64,000 nucleotides of DNA, taken from the NCBI RefSeq assembly GCF_018271975.1, contig NZ_JAGUCN010000007.1:62001-126000 (forward strand), given 5' to 3'. Of this stretch, positions 1 to 9,086 are shown one piece after another. The notes below the pieces were generated by a model, which did no database searches, was not told where the DNA came from, and worked only from the letters and a program-made list of their open reading frames with translations. Position numbers and translations under genes: made by a program. Position 1 is the stretch's first letter. The number at the start of each line of letters is the position of its first letter. The DNA comes from Carboxylicivirga mesophila. GTDB taxonomy: Bacteria > Bacteroidota > Bacteroidia > Bacteroidales > Marinilabiliaceae.

Positions 1-1
1 T

Positions 2-820
2 GGCTGGTCTAATTTACCGGAGGATGACTTCGTGTTGCAGGATGATAAGCCTTGGGTAATTGGTGAGTTTGTATGGACAGGGTTTGATTACCTTGGTGAA
101 CCAACACCTTTCGACCAGTTTTGGCCATCGCGCAGTTCCTATTTTGGCATTTGCGATTTAGCAGGCATACCCAAAGATCGTTATTATCTATATCGTAGTC
201 GTTGGAATACCGAGGATGAAACCTTACATATCCTACCACATTGGAATTGGGAAGGCCGCGAAGGCGAAACAACACCAGTATTTGTCTATACTAATTATAA
301 CAGTGCTGAGCTATTTGTCAATGGTGTTAGTCAGGGTATTCAAACGAAAGGCAAGGGGAAGACTTTGCAACATCGTTATCGTTTAATGTGGATGGATGTG
401 AAATACGAACCGGGAACCATTAAAGTGGTGGCTTTTGATGATAATGGCAAAGTTGTAGCTGAAAAAGAAGTGCATACAGCAGGCAAACCCCATCACATCG
501 AATTAAGTGCAGACAGGAGGAACATTCATGCCGATGGGCAAGACCTTGCCTATGTGACGGTCTCGGTGGTTGATATAGATGGCAATCTGTGTCCGTATGC
601 CAATCATCAATTGGAATTTGAAGTGTCAGGAGCCGGTCAATTTAAAGCCGTTTGTAATGGCGATGCCACCTCATTGGAAATGTTTCATAAGCCAACCATG
701 AAAGCTTTTAATGGTCAGTTGGTAGTGACAGTTCAATCAATGAACGAGACAGGAGATATTCAGCTGAAAGTTAAGAGCGAAGGTCTGAAAACAGCAAGCA
801 TTACAATTAAAACGAAATAA
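2..820 (+). CDS. GH2 beta-galactosidase-like enzyme, C-terminal part (5' truncated by window)
   Basis: The frame is open from the first base of the window, so the gene starts to the left. What remains is the end of the TIM barrel (GEFVWTGFDYLGEPTP, then WPSRSSYFG) followed by the beta-rich C-terminal domains usual in Bacteroidota exo-acting GH2 enzymes (HILPHWNWEG, then a segment with AELFVNG, then an Ig-like domain). It aligns along its whole length with the C-terminal third of the complete GH2 at 36865-39339, so the two are paralogues. Both catalytic glutamates would lie upstream of the window. The expected role is removal of terminal beta-linked galactose (or a related sugar) from oligosaccharides. 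It lies 55 bp ahead of the first sulfatase in the same direction, which suggests co-transcription. The family is clear; the exact substrate is inferred. Confidence 0.85.
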   Translation, partial: GWSNLPEDDFVLQDDKPWVIGEFVWTGFDYLGEPTPFDQFWPSRSSYFGICDLAGIPKDRYYLYRSRWNTEDETLHILPHWNWEGREGETTPVFVYTNYNSAELFVNGVSQGIQTKGKGKTLQHRYRLMWMDVKYEPGTIKVVAFDDNGKVVAEKEVHTAGKPHHIELSADRRNIHADGQDLAYVTVSVVDIDGNLCPYANHQLEFEVSGAGQFKAVCNGDATSLEMFHKPTMKAFNGQLVVTVQSMNETGDIQLKVKSEGLKTASITIKTK

Positions 821-875
821 CAAAGACATACGGAAGAAAGAGATAAGTATAAGAAGATTAATTTAAAACAAAAAT

Positions 876-2273
876 ATGGTACGCAACAAGTTGTCAATTA
901 TCTCCAGTGTCTTCTTACTGGTTTGCCTGAATTTGAATATTAATGCAAAAGGAAAAACAGATAAACCCAACTTCATTATTATTCTGGCTGATGATTTAGG
1001 ATACGGTGATGTTGGTTTTACTGGCAGTACCCAAATTAGAACGCCAAATATTGATGCGTTAGCCAACGCCGGCGTAACCTTTACGCAGGGCTACGTATCG
1101 GCACCTGTTTGCGGACCATCAAGAGCAGGTTTAATGACAGGTCGTAACCAGGTGAATTTTGGTTTTGATAACAACCCAATCGTTGACCTGCCTCAGTTTG
1201 ATGAAAATTTCGTTGGTTTACCTGTTAACGAAACCACTATTGCCGATCGCTTAGCTGAATTGGGTTATGTCAATGGTTTGATTGGTAAATGGCATTTGGG
1301 GGAAGCAGAGCATTTTCATCCCTTAAAGCGAGGTTTTCACGAGTTTTGGGGTTACCTGGGCGGTGGTCACAATTATGTGCCAACGAATCCGAAAGGTGAA
1401 CCATACCCGTATAAGATTCTGTGCAACTATAAAGAGCCTCAACCCATCACTTATATTACCGATGATAAGGGTGATGAATGTGTGGATTTTATCCGTCGTC
1501 ATAAAGATGAACCGTTCTTTTTGTATGCTTCGTTTAATGCACCGCATGCACCCATGCAAGCTACTAAAGAAGATTTAAAATTGTATGCACATATAAAAGA
1601 TGAAAAGCGCCGTACCTACTGTGCCATGACTCATCGTCTGGATGTAAATGTTGGCCGCATCATGAAGGAGCTTAAAAAGCAAAAGATAGATGAGAATACC
1701 GTCGTTGTCTTTTTTAGTGACAATGGCGGTCCTTGCCACCATAATGCATCCTTAAATATGCCCTTACGTGGTGCAAAAGGTACCTTGTTAGAAGGTGGTA
1801 TCCGTGTGCCATTTACGATGACTTGGCCTAAGCACTTAAAGGCAGGTACTGAGTTTAATCATCCTATATCAAGTCTTGATTTAACACCCACTTTTGTTGC
1901 TTTAGCCGGTGGTAGCATTGATGCCAAAGCCAAACTGGATGGCGTAAATATCTTCCCGTATGTTAATGGAGAAGAGGCGGGACGTCCGCATGACGAAATG
2001 CTCTGGCGTTTCACCATCAGTGCCAGTATTCGTGAAGGAAACTGGAAACTGGTACGATTGCCGGATCGTTTACCAATGCTTTATGATCTGTCAAAAGATA
2101 TTGCTGAGCAAAACAATGTAGCTGATGAAAACCGGGAGTTAGTTGAATTGATGCTAAAAAAGCTGGGTGATTGGGATATTTCACGTCCACAGGTATTGTA
2201 CCTGGAAGGAAACAAATGGAGACGTGAGCAGGTGGATTTGTACGACAGGAAATATCAGTTGGTACAGCCGTAG
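876..2273 (+). CDS. S1-family sulfatase, Cys-type, exported
   Basis: 465 residues with an N-terminal hydrophobic signal segment (about residues 5-24). The sulfatase signature is complete: metal-binding DD at 39-40 (ADDLGYGDVG), CGPSRAGLMTG with Cys79 as the residue converted to formylglycine, GKWHLG, and the FSDNGGP metal-ligand motif. The family hydrolyses sulfate esters with calcium and the formylglycine nucleophile; carbohydrate sulfate is the likely substrate given the neighbours. It has no lipobox and no T9SS tail, so it is probably periplasmic. It closely resembles the sulfatases at 19.9 and 24.8 kb. The ATG at 876 is the only start that keeps the signal peptide. It follows the GH2 by 55 bp and precedes a 157-bp gap with a nested palindrome. 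Confidence 0.93.
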   Translation: MVRNKLSIISSVFLLVCLNLNINAKGKTDKPNFIIILADDLGYGDVGFTGSTQIRTPNIDALANAGVTFTQGYVSAPVCGPSRAGLMTGRNQVNFGFDNNPIVDLPQFDENFVGLPVNETTIADRLAELGYVNGLIGKWHLGEAEHFHPLKRGFHEFWGYLGGGHNYVPTNPKGEPYPYKILCNYKEPQPITYITDDKGDECVDFIRRHKDEPFFLYASFNAPHAPMQATKEDLKLYAHIKDEKRRTYCAMTHRLDVNVGRIMKELKKQKIDENTVVVFFSDNGGPCHHNASLNMPLRGAKGTLLEGGIRVPFTMTWPKHLKAGTEFNHPISSLDLTPTFVALAGGSIDAKAKLDGVNIFPYVNGEEAGRPHDEMLWRFTISASIREGNWKLVRLPDRLPMLYDLSKDIAEQNNVADENRELVELMLKKLGDWDISRPQVLYLEGNKWRREQVDLYDRKYQLVQP

Positions 2274-2298
2274 AATCATAAATAGCGCAACATATGCA

Positions 2299-2354
2299 AG
2301 ATTGCCAGCTCACTTTGATAAGCATTATCAAAACACAAACAGAGTTGGCAATCT
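2299..2354. repeat. Nested inverted repeat between sulfatase and GH116 genes
   Basis: Outer perfect 9-bp arms AGATTGCCA (2299-2307) and TGGCAATCT (2346-2354) enclose an inner perfect palindrome: TTTGATAA (2314-2321), three bases, TTATCAAA (2325-2332). No T-run follows, so this is not a plain intrinsic terminator. It may be an operator or a structured 5' leader of the GH116 gene. Confidence 0.6.
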
Positions 2355-2430
2355 GGCATTGTCTTTTATATAAGCTTTATGATATTGGGGTGACGTCTAT
2401 GTATGATCTCTGCAATAAAACAATCAAACA

Positions 2431-5025
2431 ATGAAATTATTTAACGCTTTGCTGTTACTCACCTCAATTCTTTGCGTGGTGAATGCATCAGCTCAAACAG
2501 AATTATTAAGCAATAAGATAACCCCCTTAAAAAAATACGATAAAGACCACCTATACCGCATCGCTTTGCCAATGGGTGGCATTGGTACAGGAACCGTTTC
2601 GTTGGGAGGTACAGGTCAACTGCAAGACTGGGAAGTAATGAACGTACCGGCAAAAGGCTACAGTACCGTTACTACCGGTAATGATGCACCGTTCTTTGCC
2701 ATTTATACTAAAAAGAAAGATGAGAAGCCGAATACAAAAGCTCTGTTAGGCCCTATTCATTATGCCGATTATCAGCATTACGAAGGACGCTCGGTTGATC
2801 ACCATGGTTTTCCCCGTTTCTGTGAAGCTTCGTTCGAAACCACTTATCCCTTTGGTATCGTCAATCTGGCGGATAAAACCATGCCGTTGGATGTGAAAAT
2901 CGTAGGTTATAATCCATTGGTTCCTGCGGACGCTGATGCCTCAGGTATTCCAATGGCAATATTAAAATACGAGGTAACCAACACCAGCAACGCAGAACTA
3001 GAAGTAGCTGTTTCTGGTAATATACGCAATTTTATTGGTAAGGATGGAAGCAAGCACAAATCAGACTGGAAAGGTGACTTTATACCAATAGGAGCTAAGG
3101 AGAATAAAAATGAATACAAATCGACTAATAAGCTTCAAGGCATTTACATGTATTCCGAGGGCGTGGATAAGGAAGATGCGGCCTGGGGTACTTTTGCCAT
3201 TTCAACACCTGCAAATGAGGGAATAACTTCTTATCGAACCAGTTCTGTTGAGAATAAATGGTACAACAGTACACTAGATTTATGGGATGATTTTAGTGCC
3301 GATGGTCTCTTAACAGAAAAAGAAAAAGCTGCAGATATTGACCCTCTGGCGTCCTTGGCGGTAAAAAAGACCTTAAAAGCCGGAGAAACTAAAACCTTTA
3401 CCTTTTACCTAAGCTGGCACTTTCCCAATCGTTATGCCTGGTCATCAGAGAAATTGACAAACCATTATGCAACGCAATACGCTGATGCCTGGAACGTAGT
3501 AGAAGAAGAGATTGAGCGCTTACCCGAATTAACAGAGCAGACATTGACTTTTGTAAATGCCTTACAAGAAAGTTCTTACCCGGAAGTTATAAAAGAAGCA
3601 GCTCTTTTCAACCTTAGTACTTTGCGTTCTCAAACGGTCTTTCGTACAGCCGATGGCTATCTGTTTGGCTGGGAAGGCGTGATGGACCGCTTTGGTTCGT
3701 GTATGGGGTCCTGTACACATGTATGGAATTACGAGCAGGCCACTGCCTTTTTATTTAACGATTTGGCCAAAGGCATGCGCGAAGTGGAGTTTAAATATGC
3801 CATGAAAAAAAATGGTCATATGGGATTCAGAACCAAATTGCCTTTAAAAGAAGGAGCTTCAGGAATTGATGTGGCGGCTGCCGATGGGCAAATGGGTACT
3901 ATCATGAAGTTTTATCGCGACTGGCAATTGTCAGGTGATGATAAATTCCTGAATACCTACTGGCCAAAAGTAAAAACGGCTTTAGCCTTTGCCTGGGTAG
4001 AGAATGGCTGGGATGGTGATGTGGATGGTGTAATGGAAGGTGTGCAACACAATACCATGGATGTCGAGTATTTTGGTCCTAATCCACAAATGCAAATATG
4101 GTACTTGGGAGCATTGAAAGCCGCCGAAAAAATGGCACTTCATCAAGAGGATAAAGCTTTTGCAAAGAAATGTGATAAACTTTATAAATACGGATCAGCC
4201 TGGGCGGATGAACACCTGTTTAATGGCGAGTATTATTTCCATAAAATTCAAATTCCTGTCAGCAAAGAGCACATTGCCAAAGGCTTAATGTCTAGTATGG
4301 GAAGTAAAGATATAGTGAATCCGGATTTTCAGTTAGAAACAGGTTGTTTGGTTGATCAACTGGTGGGACAATATATGGCGCACGTATTGGGTCTAGGTTA
4401 CCTGGTGAAAGAAGAGAATGTAAAGACTGCATTAGAAAGCATCCTGAAGTATAACGGGCGGGAAAATATGTTTGAGCATTTCAACAACATGCGTTCGTAT
4501 GCTATGGGGGATGAAAAAGCCTTATTAATGGCCAGCTGGCCCAATGGAGGACGGCCAACCGTACCTTTCCCCTATTGGGCGGAAGTAATGACTGGTTTTG
4601 AATATACGGCTGCCATCGGAATGCTATATGAAGGCATGGAAGAGGAAGGTTTGGAATGCATTAAGAACATCCGTGATCGTTACGATGGACAGAAGAGAAA
4701 CCCCTTTGATGAAGCCGAATGTGGGCATCATTATGCGCGAGCTATGGCATCGTGGGCAAGCCTGTTGGCCGAAAGTGGATTTCAGTATTCAGCTGTTGAC
4801 AAGTCATTCAAATTTACCGATAAGCCTGGAAAATATTTTTGGTCGAATGGTTCGGCATGGGGGATGTGTGAAATAACAAAGGAGGGGAAAGATTATAGGG
4901 TTACTTTAGAAGTGCTTTATGGCAGCGTTGAGCTGCAGAGTTTCCAGTTGGAGGAATACAAAGTTCACAATTTTAAGTCAGCGAATGTAATCAGTACAAA
5001 CGAAAAGCTTGAGTTTAATTATTAA
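2431..5025 (+). CDS. GH116-family glycoside hydrolase (GBA2-like), exported
   Basis: 864 residues with a signal peptide ending near ASAQ (residues 19-22). The N-terminal domain starts with the GH116 landmark LPMGGIGTGTVSLGG and is followed by the (alpha/alpha)6 catalytic domain. By comparison with characterised GH116 enzymes I propose Glu546 in HNTMDVEYFGPNP as nucleophile and Asp642 in CLVDQLVGQ as acid/base, with Glu761 and Arg770 in the NPFDEAECGHHYAR segment lining the subsite. GH116 members are retaining beta-glucosidases or beta-xylosidases; a beta-linked residue of the target glycan is the likely substrate here. There is no lipobox and no T9SS tail, so it is probably periplasmic. The ATG at 2431 directly precedes a typical signal peptide. 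Confidence 0.85.
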   Translation: MKLFNALLLLTSILCVVNASAQTELLSNKITPLKKYDKDHLYRIALPMGGIGTGTVSLGGTGQLQDWEVMNVPAKGYSTVTTGNDAPFFAIYTKKKDEKPNTKALLGPIHYADYQHYEGRSVDHHGFPRFCEASFETTYPFGIVNLADKTMPLDVKIVGYNPLVPADADASGIPMAILKYEVTNTSNAELEVAVSGNIRNFIGKDGSKHKSDWKGDFIPIGAKENKNEYKSTNKLQGIYMYSEGVDKEDAAWGTFAISTPANEGITSYRTSSVENKWYNSTLDLWDDFSADGLLTEKEKAADIDPLASLAVKKTLKAGETKTFTFYLSWHFPNRYAWSSEKLTNHYATQYADAWNVVEEEIERLPELTEQTLTFVNALQESSYPEVIKEAALFNLSTLRSQTVFRTADGYLFGWEGVMDRFGSCMGSCTHVWNYEQATAFLFNDLAKGMREVEFKYAMKKNGHMGFRTKLPLKEGASGIDVAAADGQMGTIMKFYRDWQLSGDDKFLNTYWPKVKTALAFAWVENGWDGDVDGVMEGVQHNTMDVEYFGPNPQMQIWYLGALKAAEKMALHQEDKAFAKKCDKLYKYGSAWADEHLFNGEYYFHKIQIPVSKEHIAKGLMSSMGSKDIVNPDFQLETGCLVDQLVGQYMAHVLGLGYLVKEENVKTALESILKYNGRENMFEHFNNMRSYAMGDEKALLMASWPNGGRPTVPFPYWAEVMTGFEYTAAIGMLYEGMEEEGLECIKNIRDRYDGQKRNPFDEAECGHHYARAMASWASLLAESGFQYSAVDKSFKFTDKPGKYFWSNGSAWGMCEITKEGKDYRVTLEVLYGSVELQSFQLEEYKVHNFKSANVISTNEKLEFNY

Positions 5026-5073
5026 ACTCAGTGTCTTTGTGCTTCTGTGTTGAAGCCTTTTTAATCTAATGAT

Positions 5074-7023
5074 ATGAACAAAGTAATTACAATCCTTATA
5101 GCCATCGTATTCAGTAATTTTCCTGGAAAAGCTGATGTGAAGCTGGCTGATGTGTTTTCGGATAACATGGTACTACAGCGGAACCTGCATGTGAACGTTT
5201 GGGGCAGTGCTGAGCCTGGTGAAAAAGTGATGCTGAGTTTCAACGGACAAAAGCTGAGAGCAAAAGCTGATAAAACGGGAGAATGGCAAGTGGTTTTAGA
5301 GCCAATGAAAGCTGGCGGACCATTTATAATGATCATCAAAGGAAAAAATGAATTGGTTCTCAAAAATATTTTGATTGGCGATGTGTGGGTATGTTCCGGG
5401 CAATCCAATATGCAATGGCCGGTGTCAAAATCAATTAATGCAGAAGAGGAGATCAAAGCGGCCAACTACCCAAGTATCCGCTTGTTTGATGTGCCGCGCA
5501 GTGTCAGCAATGTTCCTGTTGATTCTATTCCCAATGCCAAATGGAAGGAATGTAGCCCTGAAATGATTAAGAACTTCTCTGCTGTTGGCTATTATTTTGG
5601 CAGGGATTTACAAAAGGAGATAGATCTACCCATTGGTCTGATACATACATCCTGGGGTGGTACTTGTGCAGAGACATGGACATCCAGAGCATTCATCACA
5701 AAGCTGCCAAAATATGAGGAATTTGGAGAAAGGATTGATAATTATGATGTAAACACGGTAGCTCAAAAATATGAAGATGACCTAAAGAAAGCGTTAGGTG
5801 GATTTCCTGAAAAGGAAGTGGGCATGGCCGAACAATGGATGAAGCCCGATACGGACAGAAGCGAATGGTTGAGTATGACTCTACCAACTTTATGGGAAAA
5901 TGCGGGGTATAATCGCCTGAATGGCCGCGTGTGGTTTAGCTTTGATTGTAGTTTAACAGAACTAGAATTAGACAGCATTGCCCAATTGCATTTGGGACAA
6001 ATTCATGATTCGGATATTATATGGGTGAATGGTGTAAAAGTGGGAGGAATGAATTGGGCCAACGAAGTTGAACGTGTTTACCCTGTTCCAGTGCAATTAT
6101 TAAAAACGGGTCAAAACAATATTACAGTTCGTGTAGAAGACAAGTATTACAAAGGCGGTTTTGCCAGTAAGGCTGACAAGATGTTCTTCCAACTTGGGGA
6201 AAAGAAAATACCTTTAAGTGGAGACTGGCAATTTAAAGTTGATACTGTTATACCTGATTTTAACCCGTTTCCAAATGATGCTCCTAGCTTGTTGTACAAT
6301 GCCATGATTCATCCCCTAATTCCTTATGGTATCAAAGGTGTTATCTGGTACCAGGGCGAGTCTAATACACCTCGGGCGAAAGAGTATGCCCTTACTTTTC
6401 CAAACATGATTAACAATTGGCGCGCGGATTGGCAACAGGGTGATTTTCCCTTCTTATTTGTGCAGTTGGCTAACTATCAACAAGCTCAAAAGATGGCCAA
6501 AGACGATGCCTGGGCTGAACTGCGCGAAAGCCAGACTAAAACACTTGGTGTAAAAAATACAGGTATGGCTGTTGCTATAGATATTGGAGAGGCTCATGAT
6601 ATCCATCCCAAAAACAAGCAGGATGTTGGTCACCGTTTGATGCTATCAGCTCTTAATGTGGCTTATGCTAAGGATGTAGTTTACTCTGGTCCTTTATTTA
6701 AATCCATGCAGATAGATGGCGATAAAGCCATTATTAGCTTTGATCATGTCGGTTCAGGTTTGTTGGTGAAGAGCAAGCATGGTTACGTTAACGAGTTTGA
6801 AATGGCAGGTGAGGATAAACAATTCCATTGGGCTCAAGCACAAATAGAAGGCAATAAGGTGATTGTCTGGTCCGATAATGTCGACCAACCAGTAGCTGTG
6901 CGCTTTGCATGGTCACGCAATCCGTCTAAATTCAACCTATACAATAAAGAGGGCTTACCGGCTTCTCCTTTCAGAACCGATGATTGGGAGGGAGTGACAG
7001 ATGGTAAGTCGTTTGATGATTGA
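5074..7023 (+). CDS. Sialate O-acetylesterase-type SGNH carbohydrate esterase
   Basis: 649 residues with a short N-terminal export signal. The sequence has the SASA/sialate O-acetylesterase layout: an N-terminal beta domain (VFSDNMVLQRN), the nucleophile block VCSGQSNMQWP with Ser111, the block GLIHTSWGGTCAETW, an inserted jelly-roll-like domain (about 270-390), then IWYQGESNT and the HDIHPKNKQDVGHRL block that supplies the catalytic Asp/His. Family members remove acetyl groups from sugars; in polysaccharide loci they usually deacetylate hemicellulose or pectin oligosaccharides, not sialic acid. It lies 48 bp after GH116 and 29 bp before the next sulfatase, so it is probably in one operon with them. 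The family is clear; the acetylated substrate is unknown. Confidence 0.85.
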   Translation: MNKVITILIAIVFSNFPGKADVKLADVFSDNMVLQRNLHVNVWGSAEPGEKVMLSFNGQKLRAKADKTGEWQVVLEPMKAGGPFIMIIKGKNELVLKNILIGDVWVCSGQSNMQWPVSKSINAEEEIKAANYPSIRLFDVPRSVSNVPVDSIPNAKWKECSPEMIKNFSAVGYYFGRDLQKEIDLPIGLIHTSWGGTCAETWTSRAFITKLPKYEEFGERIDNYDVNTVAQKYEDDLKKALGGFPEKEVGMAEQWMKPDTDRSEWLSMTLPTLWENAGYNRLNGRVWFSFDCSLTELELDSIAQLHLGQIHDSDIIWVNGVKVGGMNWANEVERVYPVPVQLLKTGQNNITVRVEDKYYKGGFASKADKMFFQLGEKKIPLSGDWQFKVDTVIPDFNPFPNDAPSLLYNAMIHPLIPYGIKGVIWYQGESNTPRAKEYALTFPNMINNWRADWQQGDFPFLFVQLANYQQAQKMAKDDAWAELRESQTKTLGVKNTGMAVAIDIGEAHDIHPKNKQDVGHRLMLSALNVAYAKDVVYSGPLFKSMQIDGDKAIISFDHVGSGLLVKSKHGYVNEFEMAGEDKQFHWAQAQIEGNKVIVWSDNVDQPVAVRFAWSRNPSKFNLYNKEGLPASPFRTDDWEGVTDGKSFDD

Positions 7024-7052
7024 TAGGAGTTTAACTTCAAGTGCCTTATAAA

Positions 7053-8483
7053 ATGAAAAAAAAACATCTACTAATATTTAGCCTGCTGATTATTGCTATA
7101 TCCTCCTGCTCGACCAGCAAAAGACCAGCTAAACCTAACTTTATCATCTTCCTGACCGACGATCAGGGCTACAATGATGTTGGATGTTTTGGTTCACCAA
7201 CAATTAAGACGCCCCACCTTGATGCGATGGCAAATGAAGGTATGAAATTTACGAACTTCTATGCCCAGCCATTGTGTGGGCCTTCCAGGGCAGCTTTGCT
7301 CACAGGGAGTTACCCTATTCGTATCGCAGAGCCTCAAAACAATAAAAATTTTCATACTAAGCTGCATCCAAAGGAAATAACCATTGCAGAAGTTCTAAAA
7401 ACTCAGGGTTACCAGACTGCCTGTATTGGAAAGTGGCATGTGGGTGAGGAACCCGAACAAATGCCGCTAAGCCAGGGTTTCGATTATTATTTTGGTACGC
7501 CACAGTATAATGGTAATTCAAAACTGATAGACCAGTCGAAACACCGATGCCGCATATTAAGATATCATGATACGCTAAAGATTATCAATACAGTGGAAGA
7601 AATGGGGCAACTCACTACGATGTATACCAATGAGGCGTCTGACTTTATACGGCAAAACAAAGACAACCCCTTCTTTTTATACCTTTCCCACAATATGCCA
7701 CATGTGCCATTGGGCGCTTCTGAAAATTTCAGAGGAAAGTCGAAAGGTGGTTTTTATGGCGATGTAATTGAAGAGCTGGATTGGAGTATGGGTCAGATTC
7801 TCAATGTTCTGAAAGAAGAAGAATTGGAAAAAAATACATTAGTCGTTTTTGTTTCGGATAACGGCCCCTGGATTGAAGAAAAGATTGGCGATCATGGCGG
7901 GTGTGCTTATCCTCTAAAAGGAGCCAAGGCACAGACATGGGAAGGGGGCGTACGTGTGCCTTGTATCATGAAATGGAAAGGGCATATTGCTGAAGGAATC
8001 ACTAATGATGAATTGTTAACTACCATGGATTTCCTGCCCACTTTTTCTGAACTCTCCAATGTTGAGTTACCCCATGCTTTGTCGATTGACGGAAAAAGTT
8101 TCAGGGATGTTATTCTGAAAGGAGAAAAAAGTCAACACGATCGATTCTACTATTATGCCTATACTCATTTACAGGCCGTAAGAGACAGAGAGTGGAAATT
8201 AGTATTACCACGTGCAGAGAAACCGGGTTATATGAAGTGGAGAGGCAGGAAGATTGATCAGGTAGACGAAATTCAGTTGTATCATTTGTCAACAGACAAG
8301 GAAGAACAGCACAACCTTGCAGATAAATATCCTGAGAAGGTCAAGAAGTTAATGAAAATGATTGAAGAAGGTCGCAAAGAATTAGGTGATAACAACCAAA
8401 TCGGTCAAGGTGCTCGTTTCTTTGATGATGAACCAAAGACTGAACGGATTCAAATATATCATGAATGGGAAAGAAATAATTAA
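7053..8483 (+). CDS. S1-family sulfatase, Cys-type, lipoprotein
   Basis: Start taken at ATG 7053 and not the GTG 12 bases upstream, because it places the charged MKKK directly before the hydrophobic core. The signal ends in the lipobox AISSC (Cys19), so it should be a surface or periplasmic lipoprotein of 476 residues. Sulfatase motifs: [10 protein letters not shown] with the metal-binding [14 protein letters not shown] with Cys75 as the formylglycine precursor, GKWHVG, and VSDNGPW. It is more divergent from the other sulfatases in the window than they are from one another, so another sulfate position is plausible. It lies between the esterase and the mutarotase-like lipoprotein with short gaps on both sides. 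Confidence 0.92.
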   Translation: MKKKHLLIFSLLIIAISSCSTSKRPAKPNFIIFLTDDQGYNDVGCFGSPTIKTPHLDAMANEGMKFTNFYAQPLCGPSRAALLTGSYPIRIAEPQNNKNFHTKLHPKEITIAEVLKTQGYQTACIGKWHVGEEPEQMPLSQGFDYYFGTPQYNGNSKLIDQSKHRCRILRYHDTLKIINTVEEMGQLTTMYTNEASDFIRQNKDNPFFLYLSHNMPHVPLGASENFRGKSKGGFYGDVIEELDWSMGQILNVLKEEELEKNTLVVFVSDNGPWIEEKIGDHGGCAYPLKGAKAQTWEGGVRVPCIMKWKGHIAEGITNDELLTTMDFLPTFSELSNVELPHALSIDGKSFRDVILKGEKSQHDRFYYYAYTHLQAVRDREWKLVLPRAEKPGYMKWRGRKIDQVDEIQLYHLSTDKEEQHNLADKYPEKVKKLMKMIEEGRKELGDNNQIGQGARFFDDEPKTERIQIYHEWERNN

Positions 8484-8513
8484 GAATAATTCAACAACTA
8501 ATAAAGCCTAAAT

Positions 8514-9086
8514 ATGAAAATAATTGTCTTTGCCTTCGTCTTACTCCTTGTCGTGTCATGTTCTATAGATAGTAATCAAAAGACATGCATTAAGAATAAT
8601 ACGCAAGTAAAAGATTGGAAAACAGAGCTTGAGCAAACCATAAAAGTTTTTGGTCATCGTAACTGGATAGTGATTGCTGATGCTGCCTATCCCAAACAAA
8701 GCAATCCGGCCATAAAAACAATTAACATTAACGCTACACAGTTAGAGGCAGTTGAATTGGTGAATCGCTTAATAGACAAGGCGGGTCATGTGGATGCAAA
8801 TGTGTTTATAGATGAAGAATTAGCATTTGTTTCGGAGGCAGATTCAAAAGCAATTGGGTTTTATCGAACCAGATTAATGCAATTACTGGACGGAAAGAGT
8901 ATTAATGTCAAATTGCACGAAGATATTATCCGAGAGTTAGATAACTCAGCAGCCTTATTCAATGTGCTCATTCTTAAAACTAATTTTGCAGTTCCTTATT
9001 CTTCCGTCTTTTTTCAGTTGGAATGTGGTTATTGGAATGGTAAAGCAGAAAAGGAACTTAGAAATAAAATGAGTAGTAATGAGTAA
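8514..9086 (+). CDS. Lipoprotein with RbsD/FucU-like sugar mutarotase domain
   Basis: 190 residues. The signal LLVVSC puts the lipidated Cys at 16. The rest follows the RbsD/FucU family, which interconverts pyranose/furanose or anomeric forms of ribose and fucose: FGHRNWIVIADAAYP matches the family's GH...ADA block (His48, Asp56), VFIDEE matches the IIAEE strand, His135 lies where RbsD has a catalytic His, and VPYSS (Tyr162) matches the C-terminal PYAN. All four positions of the RbsD active site thus have candidates. Known members are cytoplasmic; a lipidated exported form inside a polysaccharide locus is unusual. It overlaps the next gene by 8 bp, so translation is probably coupled to the GH43. 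I reached the family call by motif comparison, not by database search. Confidence 0.6.
   Translation: MKIIVFAFVLLLVVSCSIDSNQKTCIKNNTQVKDWKTELEQTIKVFGHRNWIVIADAAYPKQSNPAIKTININATQLEAVELVNRLIDKAGHVDANVFIDEELAFVSEADSKAIGFYRTRLMQLLDGKSINVKLHEDIIRELDNSAALFNVLILKTNFAVPYSSVFFQLECGYWNGKAEKELRNKMSSNE

Noticed and set aside
4708-4740. Apparent loss of the GH116 acid/base by His in ECGHHYAR
   Set aside because: On comparing motif spacing, the acid/base is better placed at Asp642 in CLVDQLVGQ; the HHYAR block matches the later Glu/Arg subsite positions, so no key residue seems missing.
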